This document shows positions 17,513 to 27,102 of a DNA stretch of 64,000 bases, piece by piece (positions within the stretch are counted from its first letter, which is position 1; every line of letters starts with the position of its first letter). A program made the position numbers and the translations under genes. Source of the DNA: Planctomicrobium piriforme. GTDB taxonomy: Bacteria; Planctomycetota; Planctomycetia; Planctomycetales; Planctomycetaceae. Location: assembly GCA_945860955.1 (NCBI GenBank), contig CAMATH010000027.1:1-64000 (forward strand). The letters are read 5' to 3'. The notes below the pieces were generated by a model that ran no database searches, had not been told where the DNA came from, and saw only the letters and a list, made by a program, of their open reading frames with translations.

Positions 17513-18667
17513 ATGCGACGCATCTCGCTCTGCCTCAGTGCCTGTCTGACTCTGTTTTTGGCTTACGGTCTGTTTGCCGCCGACCCGCAGGCGGTTGACT
17601 GGCACACCGACTTCGCCGAGGCTCAGGCGCAGTCCAAAGAACTCGGGCTGCCGCTCTTGCTCCACTTTTACGGCACACACTGTCCGCCGTGCAAAGTGAT
17701 GGAGCGCGAGGTCTTCGCGTCGGCGGAATTCCGCAACGCGATCCCTGGCAAATTCGTGATCGCGAAACTTGAGGCGCAACGCAACCGCGCCCTGGTCGAA
17801 CGATACGGCGTCACCAGCGTTCCCGCGGACGTGATCCTGAACTCAAAGGGGACCGTCCTGTTTCGGCGGGAAGGCTATCAGTCGGGAGGAAGTCGGATTT
17901 ATCTTTCGTCGTTGTCGAAGTACCGCGGTGAGACCGCACTGGTCGAGCGCCCGGAGATCGAAGACGAACCCCGCGTGTCACCCAAAGCCGCGACCGACAA
18001 ACTGATTGGCGTCGCTCCCAAACGTCTCGTTTCGTCCACCAACTCCGGCTCGGATTTTGCGGCCAAGCCGACCACGCGTCCCGGGGAGCGCCTTGTGCCC
18101 CCGCCGATGGACCCGGTGCGGTTGCCCGTTGATGAAGTCATTGAAGAAGCGCGGGACGACACGGCGGTCGTGGCCCAGGTGACAGTTCCCAAGGAACGCA
18201 CTCCCTCGGAACCCATCGAGTTTGCTTTGGAAGCCGATGAACCGGTTGGTCCCGTCGCGAAACCGATCCCCAAAACCATGCGCTGGGGACTCGATGGTTT
18301 TTCCCCGGTCACATTAAAGCGTGGCGGCAAGTGGATCGCCGGTTCCGATGAGTTCGTCGCCGACTATCGTGGACAGAAATTCCGATTTACTGACCGGGGC
18401 GAGCTGGAGGAATTCCAGAAGCAGCCGGATCTGTTCGTGCCCCAAGGGGCGGGATTGGATCTGGTGGTGTTTGAGGAATCCGGGAAAAACCTCCCCGGCA
18501 GCACAAAGTACGGCGCGTTCTACAACGGCCAGCTCTACCTGTTCCACAGCCTGGAATCCCGGACAACGTTCAAAAAGAACCCGGCGAAGTACGCCCAGGG
18601 GCGCGAGGGGGCGTGGAGACTGGAAGGCCAGCGTCTGGCGAGCGCGGTGAGTGTGCCAGGGAAGTAG
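17513..18667 (+). CDS. Secreted thioredoxin-like protein with YHS-like repeats
   Basis: 384 residues. A signal peptide (MRRISLCLSACLTLFLAYGLFA) leads into a thioredoxin-fold domain with the redox motif THCPPCKVMEREV and the cis-proline segment GVTSVPADVILN. A proline-rich linker (residues about 170-255) follows. The C-terminus has two copies of a YHS-like unit: GKWIAGSDEFVADYRGQKFRF and YNGQLYLFHSLESRTTFKKNPAKYA. YHS domains are typical of metal-handling proteins, so a periplasmic disulfide or metal-relay role is plausible but inferred. ATG 17513 fits the signal peptide. An inverted repeat follows the stop. Confidence 0.85.
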   Translation: MRRISLCLSACLTLFLAYGLFAADPQAVDWHTDFAEAQAQSKELGLPLLLHFYGTHCPPCKVMEREVFASAEFRNAIPGKFVIAKLEAQRNRALVERYGVTSVPADVILNSKGTVLFRREGYQSGGSRIYLSSLSKYRGETALVERPEIEDEPRVSPKAATDKLIGVAPKRLVSSTNSGSDFAAKPTTRPGERLVPPPMDPVRLPVDEVIEEARDDTAVVAQVTVPKERTPSEPIEFALEADEPVGPVAKPIPKTMRWGLDGFSPVTLKRGGKWIAGSDEFVADYRGQKFRFTDRGELEEFQKQPDLFVPQGAGLDLVVFEESGKNLPGSTKYGAFYNGQLYLFHSLESRTTFKKNPAKYAQGREGAWRLEGQRLASAVSVPGK

Positions 18668-18681
18668 GGCGCGCTCTTGTC

Positions 18682-18705
18682 GCGACGACGCTCTTGCGGC
18701 GTCGC
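18682..18705. terminator. Inverted repeat after the thioredoxin gene
   Basis: GCGACGACG and CGGCGTCGC flank a CTCTTG loop, giving a 9-bp stem with one mismatch, 15 bases past the stop codon at 18667. There is no T-run, so it is at best a weak or factor-dependent stop. CTCTTG also occurs just upstream (GCGCTCTTGTCGCG), making the region internally repetitive. The rest of 18668-18909 has no supported gene. Confidence 0.35.
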
Positions 18706-18909
18706 ATATCCGAACACGATTCTAGCATCCCAAATCGAGATTCGACGGCGGCTGCGCCGCGATGATCCCTGTAGCACGGCAGATTGGACCTTGAACAGGT
18801 ATTTAGCGAATACCAGTGCCTCGGCTTGGAGCCGCCTCCGCTTCGGGAGACGCCCGAGTTTCTCGAAACCCGCGCTATCCCTTCTGCCGGGACGCCCGTT
18901 TCCATTGGG

Positions 18910-21246
18910 CTAACGCTCCCCGCTCGCCTTGGGCGCGTAGCCTGGAGGAGACTTGGATCGCCTTGGCCCAGCGACGTTGGCGACCTCCGCTGACCGGGGA
19001 TCCTCACTCAGCGGGCCGCGAAATTGAAACGGGATCGCCAGCAGTCCTTCGACATCCAACTCGGGAGAATCAACCACCTGCGTCTCGTCCGACTGGTCGG
19101 ATTGCCACGTGACCAGCACCGTCTCTGGGGGAATCACCGAACCTTCACCGCTGACTTTCAGCCGTTTCAACCAGGCGCTGGTGTAGCGTTCGCTGAGCAG
19201 TGTGCAGACGGCGGAATTCTCGTTTCGCAAATGGAGCAGGCTGTCGCGGGCGTCGAGCGTCAGGCGAATTCCGGTCGGCGGGCCGACCTCACCCCACCAG
19301 CGAACCACCCCACCCATTTCCCGGCAGGTCACGTGCTGAAGTCGCAGCACAACTTCGCGGGTCCGCCGGGCGCTGCCCGCCAGTTCCAAAACGCACTCCT
19401 GCCCCTGATGCAGGCAATTCGTGAACTGCACCACTGAGACCGGCTGGGGAACCACCAGCGTTGCCGACCCTCCCTGAAAAACACAATCGGTGAAGACTGC
19501 TGAAGTCGGACGGGTGTCGCGATCATCAACCAACTCCCAACGCAGACTGGCGGCAACAGCCGTCGTCGACCGGCTGATCGCGCGATTCCAAACCGTGACC
19601 CCGTCCGCCGAAATGGACTGCGCCCGCAAATCAATGCACGCCGCGAGCGAGTCCTCGCGTGATCCCTCCGCCAGCGAATCGACCGCCAGCGTGACTCGCT
19701 CCAGACGCACTGTTTCAGCGACAAGTTCAAGTGGTGCGTCGAGATGGATTATGGCGGGTGTTTCCCCCTTTGTACGGATGATCAACGGCCCCACCGCGTT
19801 GATCGCCCGGCCGCGATAATGTTCCCCCGCCTCCAGCAATATCACCCCCTGGCCATCCGGATTCGGTAGCTTGGCGGTTCGACGAGCCGGTATTGATTTT
19901 GCTTCCACCGCGGCGGCGGGCACAACCGATGGACTCGATCCCCCATCCTGGTGATTGTTGTCTGGCCCTTCGTGCGAGGCCGCCACAACGGGGTCACCGT
20001 CCTCTGGTCCTCCTGCACTCTCGGAAATCGCTGGCACGGGACTGCCCGTGGGCAGCACCCCACGCATCGGCTCGGTCCACTCCGGTTTCCAGAAAAACCC
20101 GACAGTGAGGAACGCGACCACGATAGCGGTGGCGGCGACCCGGGTCGCGGTTCTGGGACCATTCGCCCGGTCGGCGAGCCGCTTCGGGTGGTCGAATTCG
20201 CGACGGAATCGATGGAGCAGTTTCGGATTCGCGGCAGCCACCGTAGTCCACTCCACAAGGACAGCGGCGACATTGGCGGGACGCTCGTGAGGTTTCGATC
20301 GTGTCAACCGAAAGATGAGATCCGCGAGACGTTCAGGAGTGTCGGGAGCGAATTGCCGAACGTCGGGAATGGACCGCGTCTGATGGGCGGCCAGTTTGAG
20401 CAGCGGATCGCCTCCCGGAAAGGGGGGACGCCCCGCCAGCAGTTGCCACAGCAGGCAGCCGAGCGAATACAAATCGCTCGGGAAATCGGCACTCCGCTGC
20501 GTACCAATCAGTTCCGGGGCCACACCGTCGAACCGGTCTGGAGGCAGTCCCGAGTGAATTGTTTGTTCGGGTTCGATGATCGCCCGAATTCCGGTGTCGA
20601 CCAGAACCACCTGACCATCGGCGTGAAGCCGAACGTTGGCGAGCCGCACGTCGGCATGATGCAGCTCCGCCAGCTCCAGCGCCGCGAGTCCCGCAGTGAG
20701 TTGTCGACCGATCTCGGCGACAATCGCGGGGGCGAACCGGCCGCGCCGTACGAGCAGGTCATGCAAGGTCGGGCCGGCGACATAGGGGCTGACCAAGACC
20801 AGTCCGCGGGGAGTTTCTTCGCAGACCTGGGGACCGCACACGGCGGGGGACTGAACCCGTTTCATCCGTTCGACCAGCCGGTGCCACGCTGGCCGGACCG
20901 TATCGGAACACGCGTGGGAGTCGGTCAGCAATTTCAGCGCGAGCCGCCGACTCGAACCTCGCAAGCGGGCGAGGTAGGTTTGCGAATCGCAATCGGTGGA
21001 AATCTGGTCCACCAGCAGGCAGGGTCCGAGGGCGATCTCGCTTGGATTCTGAGATTCGAGAATCCGGACCTGAAATGGGGTCAGCTTTCCGAGTTGTGAG
21101 AGGGCATCCAGCCAGACCGAATCAAAAGCCGGCAGGTCGGCTGCCAGACGCTGGACAATTCGGCGACAACGGCGCAAGTCCCCCGGGGAACACAAGTTGT
21201 GTTCTCGCAACAGATTCCAGAGGGGGGCGGAGATCGGCTCCAGCAC
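18910..21246 (-). CDS. Degenerate serine/threonine kinase-like membrane protein
   Basis: About 778 residues. A kinase-like domain spans residues ~60-335: LALKLLT (lysine strand), HHADVRLANV where kinases have HRDLKPEN, VDTG for DFG, APELIG for APE, and SDLYSLGCLLWQLLAG. The nucleotide-binding loop region lacks its glycines. One transmembrane helix follows (TAIVVAFLTVGFFW, about residue 385). The ~370-residue C-terminal region has repeated short beta segments and is probably an extracytoplasmic beta-helix or concanavalin-like fold. The loop loss argues for a pseudokinase or atypical kinase. Start GTG 21246 has GGAGG at good spacing; TTG 21261 is the alternative. The gene diverges from korA. 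Confidence 0.8.
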   Translation of the reverse strand: MLEPISAPLWNLLREHNLCSPGDLRRCRRIVQRLAADLPAFDSVWLDALSQLGKLTPFQVRILESQNPSEIALGPCLLVDQISTDCDSQTYLARLRGSSRRLALKLLTDSHACSDTVRPAWHRLVERMKRVQSPAVCGPQVCEETPRGLVLVSPYVAGPTLHDLLVRRGRFAPAIVAEIGRQLTAGLAALELAELHHADVRLANVRLHADGQVVLVDTGIRAIIEPEQTIHSGLPPDRFDGVAPELIGTQRSADFPSDLYSLGCLLWQLLAGRPPFPGGDPLLKLAAHQTRSIPDVRQFAPDTPERLADLIFRLTRSKPHERPANVAAVLVEWTTVAAANPKLLHRFRREFDHPKRLADRANGPRTATRVAATAIVVAFLTVGFFWKPEWTEPMRGVLPTGSPVPAISESAGGPEDGDPVVAASHEGPDNNHQDGGSSPSVVPAAAVEAKSIPARRTAKLPNPDGQGVILLEAGEHYRGRAINAVGPLIIRTKGETPAIIHLDAPLELVAETVRLERVTLAVDSLAEGSREDSLAACIDLRAQSISADGVTVWNRAISRSTTAVAASLRWELVDDRDTRPTSAVFTDCVFQGGSATLVVPQPVSVVQFTNCLHQGQECVLELAGSARRTREVVLRLQHVTCREMGGVVRWWGEVGPPTGIRLTLDARDSLLHLRNENSAVCTLLSERYTSAWLKRLKVSGEGSVIPPETVLVTWQSDQSDETQVVDSPELDVEGLLAIPFQFRGPLSEDPRSAEVANVAGPRRSKSPPGYAPKASGER

Positions 21247-21632
21247 GCCGCAGGCCTCCAATTCCGCTCAGGGGGTGACTTCGCAGTTTGACAACATCAA
21301 TGCACTCCGTGAGATGCGATATCCCAAATTTCTCGGTGTCGGGCAAGGTCCATCCTCGGGAGTGAAAAATCTCATTCGTGCGATTGCGTTGCGACTCGGC
21401 GGATTTCTGCTTGAGCCGTTTGCCATTCGCCCCTACAATCCCGGGATGCCCGCCGATTGAACCGTCAAAAAGCGGCATTCTTCGCGTACCCCCCACCCAC
21501 CAGACTTCCCCCCCCGTCAACAATCAACCGGAAACTCAGTCTGATCGATCGGACGTTCGGAACGGATTCCCCCTTGGGCATTCGGCAGAGCGGGCCAGAT
21601 CGGGAAACTGTTCTCAGGAGCCGAGACAACCC
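21247..21632. other. Divergent promoter region between kinase-like gene and korA
   Basis: 386 bases with no supported gene. It serves two divergent genes. A TTGACA lies at about 21288 with no convincing -10 at standard spacing. Homopolymer C runs occur near 21484 and 21509. GGAG at 21617 precedes the korA start. Confidence 0.4.
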
Positions 21633-23531
21633 ATGTCGTCGACGGACGTTCTTAGTCCCGAACCGACTCCCGCCGCCCCCAAGCGGCGTGAAGAGCGTGA
21701 TTCGGTCGTTATTCGCTTCTGCGGTGACAGCGGCGACGGGATGCAACTCGTCGGAACGCAGTTCACCAACGTGTCGGCATCGTTTGGCAACGACGTCAGC
21801 ACGTTGCCGGACTTTCCCGCCGAGATTCGCGCTCCCCAGGGAACGCTGGCGGGGGTCAGCGGATTTCAGTTGAACTTCTCGAGCCACGATATCTTCACCC
21901 CGGGGGACGAAGTCGACACCTTGGTGGCGATGAACCCGGCGGCCCTGAAGACCAACCTCCCCGACCTGAAGCGGGGCGGGACGCTGATCGTCAACACCGA
22001 CGAATTCGACAAGGGGAACCTGCAAAAGGCGGGTTACGCGACCAGTCCGCTGGAGGATGGCGACATCCTGTCGAAGTACCAGATTCACAAAGTCGCGATG
22101 ACCCGGCTGAACCGCGATGCGGTGAGTGGCCTGGGGTTGTCGATGAAAGACCAGGATCGCTCCCGCAACCTGTTCGCGCTGGGACTGGTTTACTGGCTGT
22201 ACGACCGCGATCGGACCCCCACCGAACAGTGGATCCAGGACAAATTCAAAAAGAAACCCGACGTTGTCGAAGCCAACCTTCGCGCCCTGCGGGGTGGATT
22301 CAATTACGGGTTTTCGACCGAGTCGTTCACCACGCATTACGCCGTCCCGAAGGCAAAGCTGTCCTCCGGCGAGTATCGAAAGATCACCGGGAACGAAGCG
22401 GTCGCCTGGGGTCTGGCGGCCGCCGCCCGGCTGGCTGGCAAGTCGCTCTTCTTTGGTGGCTACCCCATCACTCCCGCCAGCGACATTCTGCACACGCTCT
22501 CGGAGCTGAAGAATTTCGGCATCCGGACGTTTCAGGCGGAAGACGAGATCGCGGCGATGGCGTCGGTCTGCGGCGCGGCGTTCGCGGGGGAAATCGCGGT
22601 CACCGCCAGCAGCGGTCCCGGGATTTGCCTGAAGGGCGAAGCGATGGGCCTCGGTGTGATGACCGAGTTGCCGATGATTATTGTGAATGTTCAACGCGGC
22701 GGTCCCAGCACCGGGTTGCCGACGAAAACCGAGCAGTCCGATCTGTTGCTCTCGTTTTACGGACGCAACGGCGACAGTCCCATTCCGATCGTGGCGGCGA
22801 GCAGCCCGGGCGACTGTTTCCATCTGATGATCGAAGCAGTCCGTATGGCGGTCGACTTCATGACTCCGGTCGTTTTCTTGAGCGACGGCTACATCGCGAA
22901 CGGTTCGGAGCCGTGGTCGATTCCGAAGTTCGCCGACCTGAAGCCGATCGAGGTGAAGCATCCTTCAGGACGCCCTGCGGACGCCGAAGGAACTGCCGAC
23001 GACTTCCTGCCGTACCTGCGGAATGAAAAGGGAGCCCGACCGTGGGCGATTCCCGGAACGCCCGGTCTGGAACACCGGATCGGCGGTCTGGAAAAGGCCG
23101 ACATCACCGGTAACGTCGACTACTCGGCGAACAACCATCATAAGATGGTGATGAACCGGATCAACAAGGTCGCGGGCATCGCCAACCACATCCCGCTGCA
23201 AACGGTCGAAGGACCGGAGTCGGGCAAGTTGCTCATCATCAGTTGGGGTGGGACGTTCGGCGCGGTCCGCACGGCCGTTCAACAGTCGCTGAAGAACGGC
23301 AAGTCGGTCGCGCATGCCCATCTGCGGTACATGAACCCGTTCCCCAAGAATCTGGGCGAGATCGTCAAGCGTTACGAGAAGGTGTTGATTCCCGAATTGA
23401 ACGCCGGGCAGCTCAGCCTGCTGATCCGGGGTAAGTTCCTCGTTGACGCCCAGGGATTGAACAAGATTCAAGGCAAACCATTTCTCGTGTCGGAAGTCGT
23501 TCGTAAGATCGACGAGATGCTAGAGAGCTAG
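21633..23531 (+). CDS. korA: 2-oxoglutarate:ferredoxin oxidoreductase, fused gamma-alpha subunit
   Basis: 632 residues. The N-terminal third is the gamma domain ([32 protein letters not shown]-like region, [10 protein letters not shown] region); the rest is the alpha pyrimidine-binding domain ([94 protein letters not shown]). With KorB it oxidises a 2-oxoacid to an acyl-CoA and reduces ferredoxin. The fused gamma-alpha layout is typical of aerobic two-subunit 2-oxoglutarate enzymes. ATG 21633 is preceded by CAGGAG. korB follows after 24 bases. No delta (ferredoxin) subunit is present. Confidence 0.93.
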   Translation: MSSTDVLSPEPTPAAPKRREERDSVVIRFCGDSGDGMQLVGTQFTNVSASFGNDVSTLPDFPAEIRAPQGTLAGVSGFQLNFSSHDIFTPGDEVDTLVAMNPAALKTNLPDLKRGGTLIVNTDEFDKGNLQKAGYATSPLEDGDILSKYQIHKVAMTRLNRDAVSGLGLSMKDQDRSRNLFALGLVYWLYDRDRTPTEQWIQDKFKKKPDVVEANLRALRGGFNYGFSTESFTTHYAVPKAKLSSGEYRKITGNEAVAWGLAAAARLAGKSLFFGGYPITPASDILHTLSELKNFGIRTFQAEDEIAAMASVCGAAFAGEIAVTASSGPGICLKGEAMGLGVMTELPMIIVNVQRGGPSTGLPTKTEQSDLLLSFYGRNGDSPIPIVAASSPGDCFHLMIEAVRMAVDFMTPVVFLSDGYIANGSEPWSIPKFADLKPIEVKHPSGRPADAEGTADDFLPYLRNEKGARPWAIPGTPGLEHRIGGLEKADITGNVDYSANNHHKMVMNRINKVAGIANHIPLQTVEGPESGKLLIISWGGTFGAVRTAVQQSLKNGKSVAHAHLRYMNPFPKNLGEIVKRYEKVLIPELNAGQLSLLIRGKFLVDAQGLNKIQGKPFLVSEVVRKIDEMLES

Positions 23532-23555
23532 ACTCCTTCCAAAGCCCGGACACTC

Positions 23556-24572
23556 ATGACCGCCACACTGCCCGTTCTGACGCCCAAAGATTTCGCCAGC
23601 GATCAAGAGATTCGCTGGTGCCCGCGGTGCGGGGATTATTCGATCCTCGCGCAGATGAAGAAGGTGCTTCCCACCCTGGGAATTCCGAAGGAGAACTTCG
23701 TATTCGTCTCGGGAATCGGTTGCTCCAGCCGATTTCCGTACTACGTCGACACCTACGGCTTCCACAGCATCCACGGTCGCGCCCCCGCGATCGCTACCGG
23801 CATCAAGACCTCACGACCTGACTTGCAGGTGTGGGTGATCACCGGCGACGGTGACGCGCTGTCGATTGGTGGTAACCACCTGATGCACATGTTGCGGCGG
23901 AATGTCAACCTGAAGGTCATTCTGTTCAACAATCAGATCTACGGTCTGACCAAAGGACAATATTCGCCGACCAGCCCCGTCGGTGTGAAGACCAAGAGTT
24001 CGCCCTACGGTTCGGTTGACAACGCCCTGTCGCCGTTGTGCTACGCGATCGGGTCCGAAGCGACGTTCGTCGCCCGGGCGATCGATGTCGACATCAAGCA
24101 CCTCACCATGGTCCTGGAACGTGCCGCTCAGCATCAGGGAACCGCGTTCGTCGAGGTTTACCAGGATTGCAACGTGTTCAATCACGACGCGTTTCTGTAC
24201 GCCACCGACAAGAGTGTGAAGGGTGACCACATTCTGTACCTCGAACATGGCAAGCCGTTGACATTCGGTCAAACGGTCAAGAAGGGAATCCGTTTGAACG
24301 GGGCGACCCCGGAAGTGGTCGAGCTGGGCAAGGGAATCTCCGAAGACGACCTGCTGTTCCACGACGAAAAGTCGGCGGACCCCAGCCTGGCGTTCTTGCT
24401 GTCGCGGTTCAAGCACCCCGTGTTCCCCGAACCGTTGGGTATCTTCCGAAACGTTGTGGCCCCCGTGTACGACGATCAAGTCAACAAGCAGCTCGAAGCG
24501 GAAGTTGCCAAGAAGGGTCAAGGCGATTTCGACAAGCTGTTCCACAGCGGTGATACCTGGATCGTTGAGTAA
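23556..24572 (+). CDS. korB: 2-oxoglutarate:ferredoxin oxidoreductase, beta subunit
   Basis: 338 residues; thiamine-pyrophosphate-binding subunit of the KorAB enzyme. Visible: WCPRCGDYSIL near the N-terminus and GIGCSSRFPYY, whose cysteines belong to the [4Fe-4S] site of this two-subunit group, the ThDP motif GDGDALSIGGNH followed by VILFNNQIYGLTKGQYSPTS, and VEVYQDCNVFNHDAF. The YGLTKGQ segment is typical of 2-oxoacid rather than pyruvate-only enzymes, but substrate preference is not certain. The gene ends at a strong terminator 43 bases later, so korAB is a two-gene operon. Confidence 0.94.
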   Translation: MTATLPVLTPKDFASDQEIRWCPRCGDYSILAQMKKVLPTLGIPKENFVFVSGIGCSSRFPYYVDTYGFHSIHGRAPAIATGIKTSRPDLQVWVITGDGDALSIGGNHLMHMLRRNVNLKVILFNNQIYGLTKGQYSPTSPVGVKTKSSPYGSVDNALSPLCYAIGSEATFVARAIDVDIKHLTMVLERAAQHQGTAFVEVYQDCNVFNHDAFLYATDKSVKGDHILYLEHGKPLTFGQTVKKGIRLNGATPEVVELGKGISEDDLLFHDEKSADPSLAFLLSRFKHPVFPEPLGIFRNVVAPVYDDQVNKQLEAEVAKKGQGDFDKLFHSGDTWIVE

Positions 24573-24615
24573 CCGACGCAAGTCCGCGGTCGGGTGAGAA
24601 TAACGTAGTCCCTGC

Positions 24616-24649
24616 GGGGTGTTCCGAATTTTTGGGACACCCCGTTTTT
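24616..24649 (+). terminator. Rho-independent terminator of korAB
   Basis: GGGGTGTTCC ... GGGACACCCC forms a stem with a T-rich loop, followed by GTTTTTG. It lies 43 bases after the korB stop, in the correct orientation. Confidence 0.85.
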
Positions 24650-24679
24650 GTTTACCGCCTGCTAGGTTAAAGGACGGTT

Positions 24680-24707
24680 ACCACGAAAGGCACGAAACAC
24701 ACGAAAA
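24680..24707. repeat. Short dispersed CACGAAA repeat
   Basis: Three spaced CACGAAA/ACGAAA units (ACCACGAAAGG, CACGAAACAC, ACGAAA) form the fragment. Similar runs are found scattered in many bacterial genomes, where the reading frames give HERHETHE-type peptides. It lies in the 397-base gap between korB (24572) and the next start (24970), which apart from the terminator holds nothing else I can support. Confidence 0.5.
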
Positions 24708-24969
24708 TGGGTCACAAGAGTTGTCCCGCCCTGCCATTCGGGACTTGTTGAACCCAAGTAACTTCGATTTTTTTATTCTCCCGCCTGAGTGCCTAGATTG
24801 GCACACTCTTCGCATTCCGTAACCAAACACATTCGCACCTCCGACGCTCCCCGCACGCGGGATCGCAGGGTGTGGCCCACTTGCCTTATAGTAGAGCAGG
24901 CTTCGGTCGGTTACCCCGTTGACCCATCCCCATCAGAAGAAGCCTGTCCCTTGGCCCGGCCCCGATCGT

Positions 24970-25863
24970 ATGCCTCCGCTCCTGTCGCCGAATGTGCTGC
25001 TGCTGGGAGACGGGGCGGATCCCGAATTCGACTCGGTCGTCACCTTTCTGCGGGGATCGGTGCCACACGCCCGAATTCAAGAGGCGGCTGATCTCCCAGC
25101 GGCGCGACGCGGCAGGCCAATCAGCGCCCTGCTGCCAGATCTGGTCGTCGTCTGCCAGTCCTGGTCCAACCAGTTCTCCGCCGCCGAGATTCGCGACCTG
25201 TTGACGTGGCTCCCCTTGGCCCGAATTGTCTGCTGCTACGGTGCCTGGTGCGACTCCGACGGTCGAACTTGCGACCATTGGCCTCTGGCGGTTCGCGTCG
25301 CCGCTATTGATGGACCCTATCTTCTGTCTGCGGAACTGGCGGCATTTCATCGGGCCAATGCGAATTCCGCGCGATCACCAGTGAAAATCCACGGCGCGGA
25401 CGATCCCGTGCCCACCCAGCGCCCACTGCTCCCCTGGACCGCGTCCCGAACGGAAATCTACCAGTCCCGGTTTCCAGTTTGCGCGATGTCGAATCGGCCG
25501 ATCGACGGCCTGCGAATTGGTGTTCTGTCGCCAGATCGAGCCTGGCGACAGATGATGGAACACTTCCTGACGACGTCCGGGGGTGTGATCTCGCGCGTCG
25601 GCGAGGATAACTCGGAGGACACCCAGATTTCGGCACTGTTTTACGACGCCGACCCGTCGGATCCCCGCCAGATCGCGGAATTGATCGATCTCAAAACCCG
25701 CAGCCACGATCTCTATGTCGTGGCTGCGATCGGCTTTCTTCGTGTGGACCTCGACGAACGCCTCCGCCGGGCTGGGGCCGACGCGACCTGGGCGAAACTC
25801 TCTCCACTCACTCAATTGATCGAACTTCTTCAACCGCACTACCACCCGCAACCGGGTCGGTAA
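24970..25863 (+). CDS. Hypothetical protein, possible pseudo-receiver pair
   Basis: 297 residues, no recognised family. Two segments look alike in design: residues 5-95 (NVLLLGDGADPEFDSVVTFL ... PDLVVVCQSWSNQFSAAEIRDLL) and residues 180-290 (LRIGVLSPDRAWRQMMEHFL ... LYVVAAIGFLRVDLDERLRRAGADATW). Each has alternating hydrophobic strands and helices as in receiver or Rossmann-like domains, but without a phosphorylatable aspartate pattern. ATG 24970 is the first ATG; TTG 24919 would add 17 residues. Its end overlaps the convergent gene by 25 bases. No function is claimed. Confidence 0.65.
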   Translation: MPPLLSPNVLLLGDGADPEFDSVVTFLRGSVPHARIQEAADLPAARRGRPISALLPDLVVVCQSWSNQFSAAEIRDLLTWLPLARIVCCYGAWCDSDGRTCDHWPLAVRVAAIDGPYLLSAELAAFHRANANSARSPVKIHGADDPVPTQRPLLPWTASRTEIYQSRFPVCAMSNRPIDGLRIGVLSPDRAWRQMMEHFLTTSGGVISRVGEDNSEDTQISALFYDADPSDPRQIAELIDLKTRSHDLYVVAAIGFLRVDLDERLRRAGADATWAKLSPLTQLIELLQPHYHPQPGR

Positions 25864-26174
25864 TACTGCTGCGGATAAACGGGAACCAAGACCCGTCGGG
25901 GCTGGTACACCGGCTGAACGACCTGACCGCCAAACCCAATGGTGAATCCGTTGGTAGACAGAATCACCTGATTGCGCACCACCGGTGCCCGATAGTACCC
26001 GCCACCGTAACCTCCGCGACCATAACCTCCCCGGCCATAACCGTACGACTGGTTGTGATGGCCATGGTGATGCCCGTGATGATATTCATCATGCGCTGCT
26101 GCGGTCGAAGCCGCCGAACCCGCGAACAACGCCACACCCGCCACCACCGCCAGAACCAGCATGCACTTCTTCAT
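25839..26174 (-). CDS. Small secreted Gly/Tyr/His-rich protein
   Basis: 111 residues. A signal peptide (MKKCMLVLAVVAGVALFAGSA...) precedes a histidine-rich run (HDEYHHGHHHGHHNQ), then GYGRGG and GYYR repeats rich in glycine and tyrosine, and a tail with repeated proline-valine-tyrosine. Histidine-rich plus glycine/tyrosine-rich composition suggests metal binding or a disordered cell-surface role, but no family is known to me. The start ATG 26174 has AGATTC-type weak spacing; the gene is convergent with the 24970 gene. The 287 bases upstream are unusually A+T-rich (26290-26350). Confidence 0.7.
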   Translation of the reverse strand: MKKCMLVLAVVAGVALFAGSAASTAAAHDEYHHGHHHGHHNQSYGYGRGGYGRGGYGGGYYRAPVVRNQVILSTNGFTIGFGGQVVQPVYQPRRVLVPVYPQQYYRPGCGW

Positions 26175-26461
26175 GATCGAATCTCCAGAATCAGAACCAC
26201 CCGTGTCCCATCGCGTCCTATCAGCGATCTGAACGAGGGAAGGAATAACGCACGGGGTGTGCCAATTTGTCAGGTAACACGGACACTTCTGTCGTAATGT
26301 GCTTTGATATAAAGGGTTGTGACATTGTAGAATAATTCAAGTTCAATCCCGATCACGTCCGAAGCGAAGTCAAGTCGACGACAGTCGCGTCAATATGATG
26401 ACGAGTTGGAATTGGAGGATCTTGGCCCGTGCTGATGCGGAGTCACTGATGGGAAACACCA

Positions 26462-26878
26462 ATGACACAGAGTTCCAAGCGCTGTCCGCATTGCTGCACT
26501 GACGTGGAAGTCGGTTCCGATGTCTGCCCCGGTTGCGACCGCAAGATGACGTGGAGTACGCGCCGCTTGTCGAACCTCGACTTCGGAATCGAATCGGCGA
26601 AATGGAAGAGTCTCAGGATGACTCTGCCGGCTTCTGCTATCGCTGGTTACATCGCCTTGGTGGCGTTCACCGGCATCAAGTGGTCGCGTGGTCCCGACCG
26701 ACCGCTCGTTCTGGTTGTCGTGTGCGTTCTGCTTCCATGTTTGTATGGTGCGTTGTCCAAACGGCGATCAATCCTGGGTGAAATCACGTCCGCAGTTTGC
26801 TGGGTGATGATCTGCTGCCTGGCTTCAGTGGCGTTCGTCATCGCCCTGATTGAGTCGTGCATCCGGCGAAATCCCTGA
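26462..26878 (+). CDS. Zinc-ribbon membrane protein
   Basis: 138 residues. The N-terminus has a zinc ribbon, CPHCCTDV ... CPGCDRK (two CXXC knuckles). It is followed by a linker and three hydrophobic helices (residues about 53-69, 78-92 and 104-130) with a short charged C-terminus. Small zinc-ribbon membrane proteins of this kind are numerous in planctomycetes and lack known functions. ATG 26462 is the first start and lies just before the zinc ribbon. A second such protein is encoded at 57998-58627. Confidence 0.75.
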   Translation: MTQSSKRCPHCCTDVEVGSDVCPGCDRKMTWSTRRLSNLDFGIESAKWKSLRMTLPASAIAGYIALVAFTGIKWSRGPDRPLVLVVVCVLLPCLYGALSKRRSILGEITSAVCWVMICCLASVAFVIALIESCIRRNP

Positions 26879-27102
26879 AGCCCGTGGCAATGGCTGGTTC
26901 AAACTTTGGCGAACCCGATATTCTCACCTTGCTGTTTCCCCCATCCGTGCTGGCAAAGCCTACCGTTGCCATTTGCCGAAAAATCCGCTATCCCTCGCTC
27001 CCACGCGCTCGGCAACTCTTTCAGCCAGTCCTTTGTTGAACTGGCTGTTCTACTTGGTCTCCACCCATCACGCTTTTTTAATTTGATCGAAGGTCTGTAC
27101 TC

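Noticed and set aside
21288-21330. TTGACA near 21288 as a korA promoter
   Set aside because: No -10 box at 16-18 bases; distance to the start is over 300 bases.
24919-24969. TTG start extending the hypothetical gene at 24970
   Set aside because: No ribosome site seen and the added residues (proline/lysine) do not look like a domain start, though it cannot be excluded.
26290-26350. A+T-rich patch as a promoter for the His-rich gene
   Set aside because: TTGAA- and TATA-like boxes are present but spacing does not fit a standard promoter.
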